Both the position numbers and the translations under genes were made by a program. The notes under the pieces were generated by a model. That model was not told the DNA's origin. It saw nothing but the letters and a program-made list of their open reading frames with translations, and made no database searches. Positions 9,163-19,665 of a stretch of DNA of 64,000 nucleotides are shown in pieces (positions within the stretch are counted from its first letter, which is position 1; every line of letters starts with the position of its first letter). Origin of the DNA: Sphingomonas sp. Leaf208 (lineage in GTDB: Bacteria > Pseudomonadota > Alphaproteobacteria > Sphingomonadales > Sphingomonadaceae); NCBI RefSeq assembly GCF_001421415.1, contig NZ_LMKH01000003.1:1-64000 (forward strand), given 5' to 3'.

Positions 9163-9869
9163 ACGGTCTCCGTTTCGCGAACCGTCAGCTTCTCGATCCG
9201 CTTTTCATTGATCGTCGACAGCACGATGCGATCGACGAAGATGCCGGGCGTATGAATACAGTCGGGGTCGAAACTGCCAGCCGGCACGATCTCCTCGACC
9301 TCGACCACCGTCACCGTGCCCGCGGTCGCCATGTTCGGGTTAAAGTTGCGGGCGGTCTTGCGGAACATCAGGTTCCCAGCCGGATCCGCGCGCCACGCCT
9401 TGATGATCGACAGATCGGCGCGCAGCCACGTCTCGCGGACATACTCCTCACCATCGAACGTCTCCACCGGCTTGCCTTCCGCGACGACGGTGCCGACCCC
9501 GGTCTTCGTATAGAAGGCCGGGATACCCGCACCGCCAGCGCGGATCCGCTCTGCCAGCGTCCCCTGCGGCGTCAGTTCCAGTTCGAGCTCGCCGCTGAGA
9601 TATTGCTGTTCGAACAGCTTGTTCTCGCCGACATAGCTCGAAACCATCTTGGCGATCTGGCGCGTCTCGAGGAGCATCCAGAGACCAAAGCCATCAGCCC
9701 CAGCATTGTTCGAAATGACGGTCAGGTTCTTGACGCGAGACGCGCGGACCTCCGGGATCAGGCTCTCGGGATTGCCCGACAGGCCGAACCCGCCCGACAT
9801 GATCGTCATGCCGTCGAACAGCAGCCCGTCGAGCGCGGCTGCGGGGTTCTCGTAAACCTTGTTCTTCAT
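9159..9869 (-). CDS. pcaI: 3-oxoadipate CoA-transferase subunit A
   Basis: This is the alpha subunit of the succinyl-CoA:3-oxoadipate CoA-transferase. The glycine-rich family motif is [10 protein letters not shown] near residue 25, and NNAGADGFG follows. The protein has 236 residues. I chose the ATG at 9869, just after an AAGG-containing stretch and 15 bases from the pobA stop; upstream in-frame codons are antisense to pobA. It stands between pobA and pcaJ in the operon. Confidence 0.94.
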   Translation of the reverse strand: MKNKVYENPAAALDGLLFDGMTIMSGGFGLSGNPESLIPEVRASRVKNLTVISNNAGADGFGLWMLLETRQIAKMVSSYVGENKLFEQQYLSGELELELTPQGTLAERIRAGGAGIPAFYTKTGVGTVVAEGKPVETFDGEEYVRETWLRADLSIIKAWRADPAGNLMFRKTARNFNPNMATAGTVTVVEVEEIVPAGSFDPDCIHTPGIFVDRIVLSTINEKRIEKLTVRETETV

Positions 9870-9883
9870 GCTGCCTTGATCCT

Positions 9884-11193
<1,310 letters not shown>

Positions 11194-12105
11194 ATGTCCA
11201 CCTTGGCTGTCCCGAGCTTCTACCTGTACGGTGAACCGCACCGTGCTGTCGCCGACGGGTTTATTCACGTCGAACACTTGGACGATCGATCGCGACCCAG
11301 CGAATGGACGATCCAACCACATGCTCACGCAGATCTAGTCCAGATGTTCCTGATTACGTCGGGCGGTGGGGCTATGCAGGCCGAGGACGTTGCCATGCAC
11401 TTCGATGCACCGGCGCTGCTACTAGTCCCCGCAGGCGTCATCCACGGCTTCCACTGGACGACGGAATCGTCTGGCTCGGTCCTTACACTGGCCCGGACGT
11501 ACTTCGAGAATCTTGCCGCCCGTCACCCGGACGTCGAACCGGTCTTCGACCGTCCGCTTGCGGTTACTCCGGACACCGCAGCGATAGCGCGCCTATCCGA
11601 CGGCATGGCGACCCTCCGACAGGAAGTCGCCTGGTCCACCAAAGGCCATTATGCCGCGGTGGAGGCGGCGCTTCTCGCGATGCTCGTGGTTTCCCTGCGC
11701 GTCCTGCCTGCGAGCGATACCGGTTCCGCGCTCGATCGCGGGCAATATGCCAGTTTGGTCGCCCGCTTCCGCGCTCGTATTGAAGACCGGTTCCGCCTAC
11801 GGGAGAGCATCGCGACACACGCTTGCGATCTCGGTACGAGCGAGACCAGTCTGCGGATGGCATGCGCGCGAATTGCGGGGCGTTCACCGGCGGCCATGCT
11901 CGATCAACGCGCGATCCTCGAGGCCCGACGCGCATTACTCTATTCGCATCTGTCCGTGGCAGAGATTGGCTACGCCCTTGGCTTCACCGATCCTGCGTAT
12001 TTCACGCGGTTTTTTACCCGGCATTCCGGGAAGTCTCCCACGCGGTACCGCCAACAGCGCGATACAAAGCGTGACGCTCGAATTGACGGATCCATACAGG
12101 AGTAG
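11194..12105 (+). CDS. pobR: AraC-family regulator of 4-hydroxybenzoate genes
   Basis: This 303-residue AraC/XylS protein has an N-terminal cupin-like sensing domain (PHAHADLVQMFL, then VPAGVIHGFHW) and a C-terminal double helix-turn-helix ending in the family signature IGYALGFTDPAYFTRFFTRHSGKSPTRYR-like region (about residues 255-285). AraC-type PobR proteins activate pobA in response to 4-hydroxybenzoate. The divergent position next to pobA supports that role strongly. A decayed relative of its C-terminus lies about 350 bases downstream. Confidence 0.88.
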   Translation: MSTLAVPSFYLYGEPHRAVADGFIHVEHLDDRSRPSEWTIQPHAHADLVQMFLITSGGGAMQAEDVAMHFDAPALLLVPAGVIHGFHWTTESSGSVLTLARTYFENLAARHPDVEPVFDRPLAVTPDTAAIARLSDGMATLRQEVAWSTKGHYAAVEAALLAMLVVSLRVLPASDTGSALDRGQYASLVARFRARIEDRFRLRESIATHACDLGTSETSLRMACARIAGRSPAAMLDQRAILEARRALLYSHLSVAEIGYALGFTDPAYFTRFFTRHSGKSPTRYRQQRDTKRDARIDGSIQE

Positions 12106-12349
12106 CTTGTGTAAGCCTTCCTCTGCGGACGGCCGGCGCTGCTCGTTATTGTGTGAGGAGCAGCCTAATACGGGTCATGCCGAAGCTGTCGGATGGGACA
12201 ATGCTCAGGCGCTCGTCAGCGTAGAGTACGCAGCCTAGCGCCTAGCGCCCATCGACAAACTGGCCCTCTTCGCCTCTGGCCAACTCTACGGTGCCGCCCT
12301 TACCGCCCCTGCGACAAAAGCTGATGTTCTCGTCTTGGCCTACAATAGA
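12106..12349. other. Gap without a supported gene
   Basis: I see no gene here. The stretch follows the pobR stop and leads into an AraC relic. There is no clear terminator hairpin with a T-run. Confidence 0.4.
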
Positions 12350-12645
12350 TCAAAGGCCGCTATCACTGGCGTAAGCCAGTCGCTGCTGATGCCGCAGTAC
12401 TCTGCGTCAGCGAGAGCGCGCTTCGCGCCGAGCAAGCACTCTGCGGGACTATCGCCATCGCTGATACTCGTCGAACGCGCGGTGCTGAAAGCGCGTTGGT
12501 TGCTCTCCACTCAAAAGGAGCGTGGCGCAGGCCGCGTGTTCGGTGGGGTTCATGGATCCCGCCTATTCCTGGCGCTTTTCTTTCCACGGCGGTTCAAGAC
12601 ATCCTTTCGGCGGTACCGGAGTTCGAGCCTCGACATCGCGAGCTG
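12350..12645 (+). pseudogene. Decayed AraC-family regulator C-terminus
   Basis: One frame reads LSPSLILVERAVLKARWLL, which fits the AraC linker between the two helix-turn-helix motifs (compare the pobR product: AMLDQRAILEARRALL). Shifting frame gives SVAQAACSVGFMDPAYS, the second helix-turn-helix, and shifting back gives FFPRRFKTSFRRYR, the family end. Compensating frameshifts are therefore needed and no open frame is intact. I read it as a dead paralogue of pobR or of a former regulator of the adjacent vanillin/ferulate operon. Confidence 0.6.
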
Positions 12646-12741
12646 GAACAGGCGTCCTGCGGGTCGCTAGCGGCTGGCGGCAGACGTTTATCCGGTAATC
12701 GGGCCACGATCTCGCGAACAAAATCATTGTCCCGCTGAAAA

Positions 12742-12761
12742 CTATACGTTATGTGTCATAG
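12742..12761. promoter_or_regulatory. Possible operator upstream of the vdh-ferB-ferA genes
   Basis: An imperfect inverted repeat (CTAT at the left edge and ATAG at the right edge, AT-rich centre) lies just upstream of the ribosome binding site AAGGGAGAG of the aldehyde dehydrogenase gene. Its position suits a repressor site for the MarR (FerC-like) protein encoded after ferA. The symmetry is weak. Confidence 0.3.
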
Positions 12762-12783
12762 CAATAATAAGGGAGAGAGCTTG

Positions 12784-14232
12784 ATGGCAACCGCGATTCC
12801 GGCGGCGGACGGCAGGACGATGCCGGACACCGGCCCGACCTTCGACCGACTGGACCCGATGACCGGCAAGGTCGCGACCACCGCCAGGGCGGCGACCGTC
12901 GCTGACGTCGATGCCGCCTGCGCCGCCGCTGCAGCCGCGTTTCCCATCTGGTCGGCGCTTGGCCCTAACGCCCGTCGCGCTTTGCTCAACAAGGCGGCTG
13001 ACGCACTGCAGGCCAAGGCGCCGCAGTTCATCGAGGCAATGATGAGCGAGATCGGCGCGACGCAGGGCTGGGCCGGGTTCAACCTGATGCTCGCCGCCGG
13101 TATCGTGCGCGAGGCGGCAGCAATGACGACGCAGATCCAGGGGGAAGTCATCCCCTCCGACAAACCAGGCTGCATCGCGATGGCACTTCGCGAACCCGTC
13201 GGCGTGATGGTCGGCATCGCGCCGTGGAACGCGCCGATCATCCTAGGCGTGCGCGCGATCGCCATGCCGCTGGCGTGCGGCAATACGGTCGTGCTCAAGG
13301 CGTCGGAGCAATGCCCGCGCACGCACGCGCTAATCGTCGAGGCGTTCGAGGACGCCGGGCTCGGCGAAGGCGTGGTCAATCTGATCAGCAACGCCCCCGC
13401 AAATGCCGGCGAGATCGTCGGTGCGCTGATCGACCATCCCGCCGTCAAGCGCATTAACTTCACCGGATCGACGCATGTTGGCCGTATCATCGCCAAGCGC
13501 GCGGCCGAGCACCTGAAGCCTGTGCTGCTCGAACTTGGCGGCAAGGCGCCGCTGATCGTGCTCGAGGATGCCGACCTCGACGAAGCGGTCAAGGCCGCGG
13601 CGTTCGGCGCGTTCATGAACCAGGGCCAGATCTGCATGTCGACCGAGCGGATCATCGTCGTCGATAGCGTCGCCGACGCGTTTGCCGAGAAATTTTCGGA
13701 AAAGGTCGGCACAATGCCGGTTGGCGATCCCCGCGATGGCAAGACACCGCTCGGTGCCGTCGTCGATACCAAGACCGTCACGCATGTGGGATCGCTGATC
13801 GAGGACGCGCTGGCACAAGGCGCGGTGCAACTGAACGGCGGCCCGTCGCAGGGCGTGCTGATGCCCGCGCACGTGATCGACCGGGTGACCCCCGCAATGA
13901 AGCTGTTCCGCGACGAGAGTTTCGGCCCGGTCGTCGGCATCGCTCGCGCGCGCGACGAGGCCCATGCGATCGAGCTCGCCAACGATACCGAATATGGCCT
14001 GTCGGCGGCCGTGTTCACGCGCGATACAGCGCGGGGACTTCGCGTCGCCAAGCTGATCAAGTCGGGCATCTGCCATATCAATGGCCCAACCGTGCATGAC
14101 GAGGCGCAGATGCCGTTCGGCGGGGTCAAGTCGTCGGGTTACGGCCGCTTCGGCGGCAAGGCCGGCATGGACAGCTTCACCGAACTTCGCTGGGTTACGA
14201 TCGAGACGCAGTCCGGCCATTACCCGATCTAA
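12784..14232 (+). CDS. vdh: Vanillin dehydrogenase (aldehyde dehydrogenase)
   Basis: This NAD(P)-dependent aldehyde dehydrogenase probably oxidises vanillin, released by the hydratase-lyase encoded next, to vanillate. The active-site Glu250 lies in ELGGKAP and the nucleophile Cys284 in GQICMST. The cofactor-binding region (APWNAPI and FTGST) and the C-terminal PFGGVKSSGYGR are all present. The protein has 482 residues. I chose the ATG at 12784 because AAGGGAGAG lies a few bases upstream; an ATG at 12751 lacks a site. Related salicylaldehyde or 4-hydroxybenzaldehyde dehydrogenases look similar, so the substrate is inferred from the neighbours. Confidence 0.88.
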   Translation: MATAIPAADGRTMPDTGPTFDRLDPMTGKVATTARAATVADVDAACAAAAAAFPIWSALGPNARRALLNKAADALQAKAPQFIEAMMSEIGATQGWAGFNLMLAAGIVREAAAMTTQIQGEVIPSDKPGCIAMALREPVGVMVGIAPWNAPIILGVRAIAMPLACGNTVVLKASEQCPRTHALIVEAFEDAGLGEGVVNLISNAPANAGEIVGALIDHPAVKRINFTGSTHVGRIIAKRAAEHLKPVLLELGGKAPLIVLEDADLDEAVKAAAFGAFMNQGQICMSTERIIVVDSVADAFAEKFSEKVGTMPVGDPRDGKTPLGAVVDTKTVTHVGSLIEDALAQGAVQLNGGPSQGVLMPAHVIDRVTPAMKLFRDESFGPVVGIARARDEAHAIELANDTEYGLSAAVFTRDTARGLRVAKLIKSGICHINGPTVHDEAQMPFGGVKSSGYGRFGGKAGMDSFTELRWVTIETQSGHYPI

Positions 14233-14245
14233 GATTTCCACCCTC

Positions 14246-14263
14246 CCGCCCTCGGAGGGGCGG
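14246..14263. repeat. Small hairpin between vdh and ferB
   Basis: An inverted repeat, CCGCCC - 6 bases - GGGCGG, follows the vdh stop and has no T-run. It may stabilise the upstream message or be a fragment of the palindromic repeats seen again between ferB and ferA. Confidence 0.4.
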
Positions 14264-14353
14264 ATGCGCCTTGCCGCACCGATGCCGCCTGCCTGGACCG
14301 GGCACTAACCCCAGCCCCTCCTCATAATAGGAAGGGCAGCATGAAAGATAGCC

Positions 14354-15190
14354 ATGACCACCACCTCCCCCCACGGCACCGTCGCCTACGATATCGTTGA
14401 TCGCATCGCATGGGTACGCTTCAATCGTCCCGAAAAGCGCAACTGCATGAACCCCACGCTCAACCGCGAGATGTTGGAGGTGCTGGAGGCACTTGAGTTC
14501 CGCGACGATGTCGGCGTGCTGGTGCTGTCGGGCGAGGGATCGGCCTGGTCGGCGGGCATGGACCTGAAGGAATATTTCCGCGAGACCGAGGCCAAGGGCT
14601 TGGGCGCGAGCCGTCAGGCGCAGCGAGAAAGCTACGGCTGGTGGCGGCGGCTGCGCTGGTACCAGAAGCCGACAATCGCGATGGTCAACGGCTGGTGCTT
14701 CGGCGGCGGCTACGGCCCGTTGTTCGCCTGCGATCTGGCGTTCGCGGCGGAGGATGCGCAGTTCGGCCTCAGCGAGATCAACTGGGGCATCCTGCCCGGC
14801 GGCGGTGCTACCAAGGTCGCGGTAGAGTTGTTGCCGTTCCGCAAGGCAATGTATCACGCGATGATGGGCGAGAACGTCGACGGCAAGACCGCCGCTGACT
14901 GGGGCCTGGTCAACGAGGCGGTGCCGCTTGATACGCTGAAGAATCGCGTGACCCAGGTCGCCAATGTGCTGTTGAAGAAGAACCCGGTCGCGCTGAAGGC
15001 CACCAAGGACGCCGTGCGCCGCGTCGGTGTGCTGAGCTACGACGATGCCGAGGATTACCTGATCCGCGCGCAAGAAGCGGCGAACTCCTACGATAATGAG
15101 GGTCGCAAGGAGGGGATCAAGCAGTTCATTGACGACAAGACGTTCAAGCCGGGTCTCGGCGCGTACGACACGTCGAAGCAGGCGGGCTGA
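14354..15190 (+). CDS. ferB: Feruloyl-CoA hydratase-lyase
   Basis: This crotonase-family enzyme hydrates feruloyl-CoA and cleaves it to vanillin and acetyl-CoA; it also acts on p-coumaroyl- and caffeoyl-CoA in known systems. Visible features are the oxyanion-hole segment MVNGWCFGGGYGP, the catalytic Glu141 in LSEINWGILPGGG, and the family-typical early segment NRPEKRNCMNPTL. The 278-residue length matches Ech/FerB proteins. It lies between vanillin dehydrogenase and feruloyl-CoA synthetase, which fixes its role. Ech is a synonym used in Pseudomonas. Confidence 0.93.
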   Translation: MTTTSPHGTVAYDIVDRIAWVRFNRPEKRNCMNPTLNREMLEVLEALEFRDDVGVLVLSGEGSAWSAGMDLKEYFRETEAKGLGASRQAQRESYGWWRRLRWYQKPTIAMVNGWCFGGGYGPLFACDLAFAAEDAQFGLSEINWGILPGGGATKVAVELLPFRKAMYHAMMGENVDGKTAADWGLVNEAVPLDTLKNRVTQVANVLLKKNPVALKATKDAVRRVGVLSYDDAEDYLIRAQEAANSYDNEGRKEGIKQFIDDKTFKPGLGAYDTSKQAG

Positions 15191-15203
15191 GCCCCCTTCC
15201 GTC

Positions 15204-15291
15204 ACCCCGAACCTGGTTCGGGGTAACGGTCTTGCACAATCGCCGATCGGCCACGTCGCGGATCGGCGGCCCCCGGACGCCGTTCCGGGGG
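15204..15291. repeat. REP-like cluster of three palindromes between ferB and ferA
   Basis: Three hairpins stand in tandem in a 117-base spacer: a 10-base-arm palindrome ACCCCGAACC-T-GGTTCGGGGT at 15204-15224, an inverted repeat CGCCGATC/GATCGGCG at 15241-15268, and CCCCCGGA/TCCGGGGG at 15270-15291. None has a T-run. This resembles the compound REP elements common between bacterial genes. Confidence 0.65.
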
Positions 15292-15307
15292 TCGGAAAGG
15301 TTCCAGA

Positions 15308-17431
15308 ATGACCACCGACAGCTTTGCACCGGCCAGAAACGCGCTCGACCGTCTGATCCGTCCCCGGTCCGTCGCCATCCTCGGCGCCTCGGACAAGCCT
15401 GGTGCCCTTGGCAACCAGGTATTGGCTAATCTCGAGCGGCACGGCTTCACCGGCGACATTCACCTGATCAACCCAAAGCGGGATTCGATCGCTGGCCGTG
15501 CCTGCCTGCGTTCGGTGGCCGACCTGCCTGAAGGCGTCGATGCGGCGGTGCTGGCGATTCCAGGCGGCGCGGTGCTCGATACGATCCGGGCGCTGGCGAC
15601 ACGCGGCGTCGGTGCCGCGGTGATCTTCTCCGCTGGGTTCGCCGAGGGGGGCGAGGAAGGGCTCGCCGCACAACGTGACGTCGCACGTATCGCGGCGGAG
15701 AGCGGCATGGTGGTCGAGGGGCCAAACTGCCTGGGCATGACCAACTATATCGACGGTATTCCGCTCACCTTCGTGCAGACCCCGACGGAAAGACTGAATG
15801 GGCGGCCCGGAATTGGCATCGTGTCTCAGTCGGGCGCGATGGCGGTGGTGCTCGGCACGACGCTGATGAGCAAGGAGCTCGGCATCTCGATCTCGGTGTC
15901 GACGGGCAACGAGGCGGCGAGCGGCGTCGAGGACTATGTCGAATATCTGCTGGACGATCCCGATACGAGCGCGATCGCGATGATCGTCGAGCAGTTCCGC
16001 AAGCCCGCACGCTTCCTCGCGCTGGCGGATCGTGCGCGGGCGGCGGGCAAGCTGATCGTGCTGCTGCACCCCGGACGAAGCAGCGCAGCGCGCGACTCGG
16101 CTGCGACGCACACCGGTGCAATGGCCGGCGACTATCAGGTGATGCGCACGAAGGTGGAGCGCGCCGGTGTGGTCCTGGTCGACAGCCTCGAGGAGCTAGG
16201 TGACGTCGTCGACCTCGCCATACGCTGTGGCCCGATGCCGGCCGGCGGCACGGCAGTGCTAACTGAATCGGGCGCGTTCAAAGCACTCAGCCTCGATCTC
16301 TGCGAGACGCTGGACCTGCCCCTCCCCGCCGTATCAACCGAGACCGGGGCGGCACTGCGGTTTGGCCTGCCGGACTTTATTCCGATCAGCAATCCGATGG
16401 ATCTGACCGCGCAGGCGCTGGTCGATCCCGACCTCTATCGCCGGACGATGGCGCCCCTGCTTGCCGACGCCACGTTCGGCAGTATCGTGCTTGCCATAAT
16501 CCAGACCGATGCCGCCACCGCGACGCTCAAGTTCGAACCAATCATCGCCGCGATTGAGGTGCTGTCGCTTGACAAACCGGTGATCTTCGCCGGCCTGGAC
16601 GACGGCGCGGCGGTGCAGCCCGAATACATCACAAGGCTGCGGAAATTGGGCGTGCCGTATTTCCCCTCCCCCGACCGCGCCTTCCGCGCCTTGGCTCGGA
16701 TCCTGAACGCCGGCAGCGGCAACGAGCAGGTGTCTGCCGGTGAGCCCACAACGGCGACGCTGCCGCACGGAGGCGTTATCGCCGAATACCGTGCGAAGGA
16801 GATGCTGGCACCACTTGGCATCCCCTTCCCACAGGGCGGGTTCGCGAGAACGCTGGTGGAAGCACAGGCGGTTGCCGCGCGTATCGGCTATCCCGTCGTG
16901 ATTAAGGCGCAGGCGCAGGCGCTCAGCCACAAAAGCGACGCGGGAGGCGTGATCCTGAACCTTACCGACGATGCCGCGCTGACCGACGGGTGGGCCCGAC
17001 TTCATGCCAATGTCGCGGCGCATGCTTCCGACGTGACACTGGACGGCGTGCTGGTCGAGGCGATGGGCGCGCGCGGCGTCGAACTGATCATCGGTGCCCG
17101 CAACGATCCGGACTGGGGCGCGGTGATCCTGGTCGGGTTCGGGGGCGTGCAGGCTGAAATCTTGCAGGACGTACGGCTGCTGTCGCCCGACCTCTCCCGC
17201 GACGCCATTATCGCCGAACTCCGCGCGTTGAAGAGTGGCGCGTTGTTCGACGGCTGGCGCGGCGCGCCGGCGCTGGACGTCGACGCGGTGGCCGACATCA
17301 TCGCAACGCTCGGGCAGCTGCTGCGTGGTACGCCGGAGATCCGCGAGATCGATCTCAACCCGGTGGTCGTCTATCCGACGGACCAGGGCGCGATCGCGCT
17401 CGATGCTTTGATCTTCGCCGCGGAAGCCTAG
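15308..17431 (+). CDS. ferA: Feruloyl-CoA synthetase, NDP-forming type
   Basis: This 707-residue enzyme activates ferulate (and probably p-coumarate and caffeate) to the CoA thioester, the first step of the pathway encoded here. It is the NDP-forming acyl-CoA synthetase type known for FerA of Sphingobium, not the AMP-forming Fcs of Pseudomonas. The N-terminal CoA-binding domain (SVAILGASDKPG) is followed by a succinyl-CoA-ligase-like domain with the phosphorylated-loop histidine, His268, in ATHTGAMAG, and a C-terminal ATP-grasp domain from about residue 480 (YPVVIKAQ, LSHKSDAGG). The ATG follows a REP-like repeat. Its stop overlaps that of the convergent MarR gene. Confidence 0.9.
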   Translation: MTTDSFAPARNALDRLIRPRSVAILGASDKPGALGNQVLANLERHGFTGDIHLINPKRDSIAGRACLRSVADLPEGVDAAVLAIPGGAVLDTIRALATRGVGAAVIFSAGFAEGGEEGLAAQRDVARIAAESGMVVEGPNCLGMTNYIDGIPLTFVQTPTERLNGRPGIGIVSQSGAMAVVLGTTLMSKELGISISVSTGNEAASGVEDYVEYLLDDPDTSAIAMIVEQFRKPARFLALADRARAAGKLIVLLHPGRSSAARDSAATHTGAMAGDYQVMRTKVERAGVVLVDSLEELGDVVDLAIRCGPMPAGGTAVLTESGAFKALSLDLCETLDLPLPAVSTETGAALRFGLPDFIPISNPMDLTAQALVDPDLYRRTMAPLLADATFGSIVLAIIQTDAATATLKFEPIIAAIEVLSLDKPVIFAGLDDGAAVQPEYITRLRKLGVPYFPSPDRAFRALARILNAGSGNEQVSAGEPTTATLPHGGVIAEYRAKEMLAPLGIPFPQGGFARTLVEAQAVAARIGYPVVIKAQAQALSHKSDAGGVILNLTDDAALTDGWARLHANVAAHASDVTLDGVLVEAMGARGVELIIGARNDPDWGAVILVGFGGVQAEILQDVRLLSPDLSRDAIIAELRALKSGALFDGWRGAPALDVDAVADIIATLGQLLRGTPEIREIDLNPVVVYPTDQGAIALDALIFAAEA

Positions 17432-17895
17432 CTGCGTTCCTTCGCTTCGATCCGCGACAGCAGCGCGATCAGCCGCGCACGGTCGGGCCCGGCGAGATCG
17501 GATAACATTGCTTCCTCATGCTCGTGGATGCGTGCAATGCAGTCGTCGAGTTTCGCCTGTCCTGCCACGCTCAGGCGTAGCGCGAACGCCCGTCGATCGT
17601 CTGGCGAGACGCGCCGCTCGACTAACGCCGCATCGACCAGCTCATTGATCAACGACACCATATTGGCACGCTGGATGCCGAGCGCGCGTCCGACAGCACC
17701 CTGGTTGATGTCCGGGTTTGCCGCCACGACCGACAGGATTGCGAACAAAACCTGGCGCATGCCGGTTCCGTCCAGTGCGCGCACGAAGTCGGCGGCAAAA
17801 GCGCCTGAGGCACGGCGTAGGTGATAGCCGGCGAGATCGGCCAGTACGCCCAACTCGACGCCGTCTTCTGGTATCTCCTGCGGCAATGTCGCCAT
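17428..17895 (-). CDS. ferC: MarR-family regulator, probable repressor of the ferulate genes
   Basis: This is a 155-residue MarR protein with a winged helix at about residues 60-115 (INQGAVGRALGIQRANMVSLI as the recognition region, wing SPDDRRAFAL). In Sphingobium sp. SYK-6 a MarR protein, FerC, represses ferBA and is released by hydroxycinnamoyl-CoA. This gene sits next to ferA, but in convergent orientation with a 4-base stop overlap rather than divergent from ferB. The symbol is therefore assigned by role and neighbourhood and is moderately certain. Confidence 0.7.
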   Translation of the reverse strand: MATLPQEIPEDGVELGVLADLAGYHLRRASGAFAADFVRALDGTGMRQVLFAILSVVAANPDINQGAVGRALGIQRANMVSLINELVDAALVERRVSPDDRRAFALRLSVAGQAKLDDCIARIHEHEEAMLSDLAGPDRARLIALLSRIEAKERS

Positions 17896-17909
17896 GGTCG
17901 GCCCCTAGT

Positions 17910-19209
17910 TTACGACGGTGCCGCCCTGTTGCCCAAAGCGAGCAGCGCAATCAAGGCGATGACCGATCCGGACGCCATCAATATCGCGACGGTCTGAAGT
18001 CCATAGCCCGCCGAGAACAATGCGCCGGCAAGGGCGGGCGCCAACGCAGATCCACCCCGTCCGACGCCGATGGCGAACCCCGTCGCAGTCGCGCGCACCG
18101 CAGTCGGGAAGGCGCGGGCAAGCACCGCATATAGCCCGACGATACCGCCATTGGTAAAAAAGCCGGTGATCGCGGCAATCGCCGCCAGCTCGGCGTAGCT
18201 CCCCTGCCCGCGACCGAACAACGCCACCAGTACTGAGGAGAATGCCATCATCACCATCGTCAGCGTGCGCACCCGAATGCGCGCGGTCAGCAGGCCAAGA
18301 ACGAGCGAGCCGACCAGTCCACCGCAGTTGGCGAACACTAGCACGCCGCCCGCGGAACTTGCTTGAAAGCCCATGTCGACGACGATTTTCGGAATCCATT
18401 TCAGCAGAAAGTAGAAGGTCATCAATTGCGCCGTGTAGGCTAGCGTGATGAGCAGCGTCACGCGAAGCAACGCTGGCGAAAACAGCGCGGCGAGCGGTAG
18501 CCGCTCACGTGTTCCCTCCAGCGGCGGCAGCGTGACGACTGTGCGGTGCCCCATGCGCGTTAGCGTATGGTTGACCGCCGCGAGCGTGTCGGACCCGCGC
18601 CGCTGCATCGCGAAGGCAATAGACTCCGGCGCCCGCCACAGGACGATAGGCACGAAACACAAGGTCGCCACGGCGCCGAACTGGAACACGATTGGCCAGT
18701 CATGCTGGCTGAGCAGCAGCGACGCGATCGACCCGCCGACGATCGCACCCAGCGGATAGCCCGCCGCCATCAGCACCACCGCCAGATTGCGCGGCATTCG
18801 CAGCCTCAGACACCGCAGCGTTGGTCGTGGCCAGCATGCCGCCAATACCGAGCCCGGTCAGCACTCGCCACAGTGACAGCGTCGTCAACCCGTAGGCCGT
18901 CGACGCCCCGGCCATTCCGAACGCCATCACTAACAGGCAGCCGAGGATTGTGTACCGCCGACCTATGCGGTCGGCGACTCCGCCCAGTACGATCGACCCG
19001 ACCGCCATGCCAATCAGTTCCATCGACAGGACCAGCCCCAGCGCACCACGATCGATGCCCCAGTCGCGGACGATACCCGGCGAGGCAAAGCTGATCGACA
19101 GCACATCGAACCCGTCGAGCGCGTTCAGCCCGACCATGATTGCGACCACCCCCCATTGGAACCGCGACATCGGTTCGGAATCGATGATCGCGCGTGGATC
19201 GTCCGCCAT
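17910..19209 (-). pseudogene. Aromatic acid:H+ symporter (MFS, AAHS type), frameshifted
   Basis: Two overlapping frames together encode one 12-helix MFS transporter of the 4-hydroxybenzoate/protocatechuate symporter family. The N-terminal part (starting ATG 19209, GAGGAAGG just upstream) has the family motif LDGFDVLSISF and the loop GGVADRIGRRY, and runs to TNAAVSEAANA. The second frame continues with RNLAVVLMAAGYPLGA and the remaining helices. The switch lies at about 18786-18795 in a GCGCG run; adding two bases there (or removing one) restores a single frame. Either the gene is recently inactivated or this is a sequencing error. Its place beside the ferulate genes suggests hydroxycinnamate or vanillate uptake. 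Confidence 0.8.
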
Positions 19210-19242
19210 GCCTTCCTCCAATGGTGCCCGCCGGCGGGCTTC

Positions 19243-19665
19243 TCAGTCATGTATCCGGCGAAGCAGCGCGATCAACGTCTCCGCTTCTTCAACGGTGAAC
19301 CGCGCGCGCAGCCAGGCCTCATGCGCGGCGATCGCCGTTCGCGCACCGGCAAGCGACTTGCGCCCCGCCGGCGTCAGCGACAACGCCACGCGCCGTGCGT
19401 CCGCCGCCCGGTCGCGCGTCAGCAGCCCGAGCTTCTCCAGGGCATGGACGATTGCCATCGTCGTTGCACGGTCCATCTGCAGCCTGCGGGCAAGATTGGT
19501 CTGCGCGATGCCGGGCTGTTCGTCCGCCAGCCACAGCACCGACACTTGCTTCTGGGTCAGCCCGATCGACGCGAAATGCTCACCGAAATGCCGCTGCACC
19601 GCGCCGTGTGCCAGGCGTAGATGGAGCCCGAGAATGGCGTCCAGTGATCCAAGATCGTCAGCCAA
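19243..19665 (-). CDS. MarR-family regulator
   Basis: This roughly 140-residue protein has the MarR winged helix (IAQTNLARRLQMDRATTMAIV, wing DRAADARRVALSL). I place the start at the TTG at 19665 because no ATG occurs near the expected N-terminus. Just upstream, a different frame continues the same strand with DKLAAAECAV; removing one T of a TT pair would join it as AECAVADDLGSL, so the gene may have lost its original N-terminus to a 1-base insertion. It is divergent from the MetE-like methyltransferase and may control it. Confidence 0.65.
   Translation of the reverse strand: MADDLGSLDAILGLHLRLAHGAVQRHFGEHFASIGLTQKQVSVLWLADEQPGIAQTNLARRLQMDRATTMAIVHALEKLGLLTRDRAADARRVALSLTPAGRKSLAGARTAIAAHEAWLRARFTVEEAETLIALLRRIHD

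Noticed and set aside
12756..14129. Long open frame antisense to vanillin dehydrogenase
   Set aside because: It is rich in Ser, Thr and Ala with no motif, and lies fully opposite a well-supported enzyme gene; this is a GC-rich codon shadow.
15204..15224. Palindrome as a rho-independent terminator of ferB
   Set aside because: It lacks a T-run and is one of three linked palindromes, which fits a REP element better.
14195..16111. Very long antisense open frame opposite ferB and ferA
   Set aside because: It spans two real genes and a REP-like repeat, has no domain, and consists of shadow codons.
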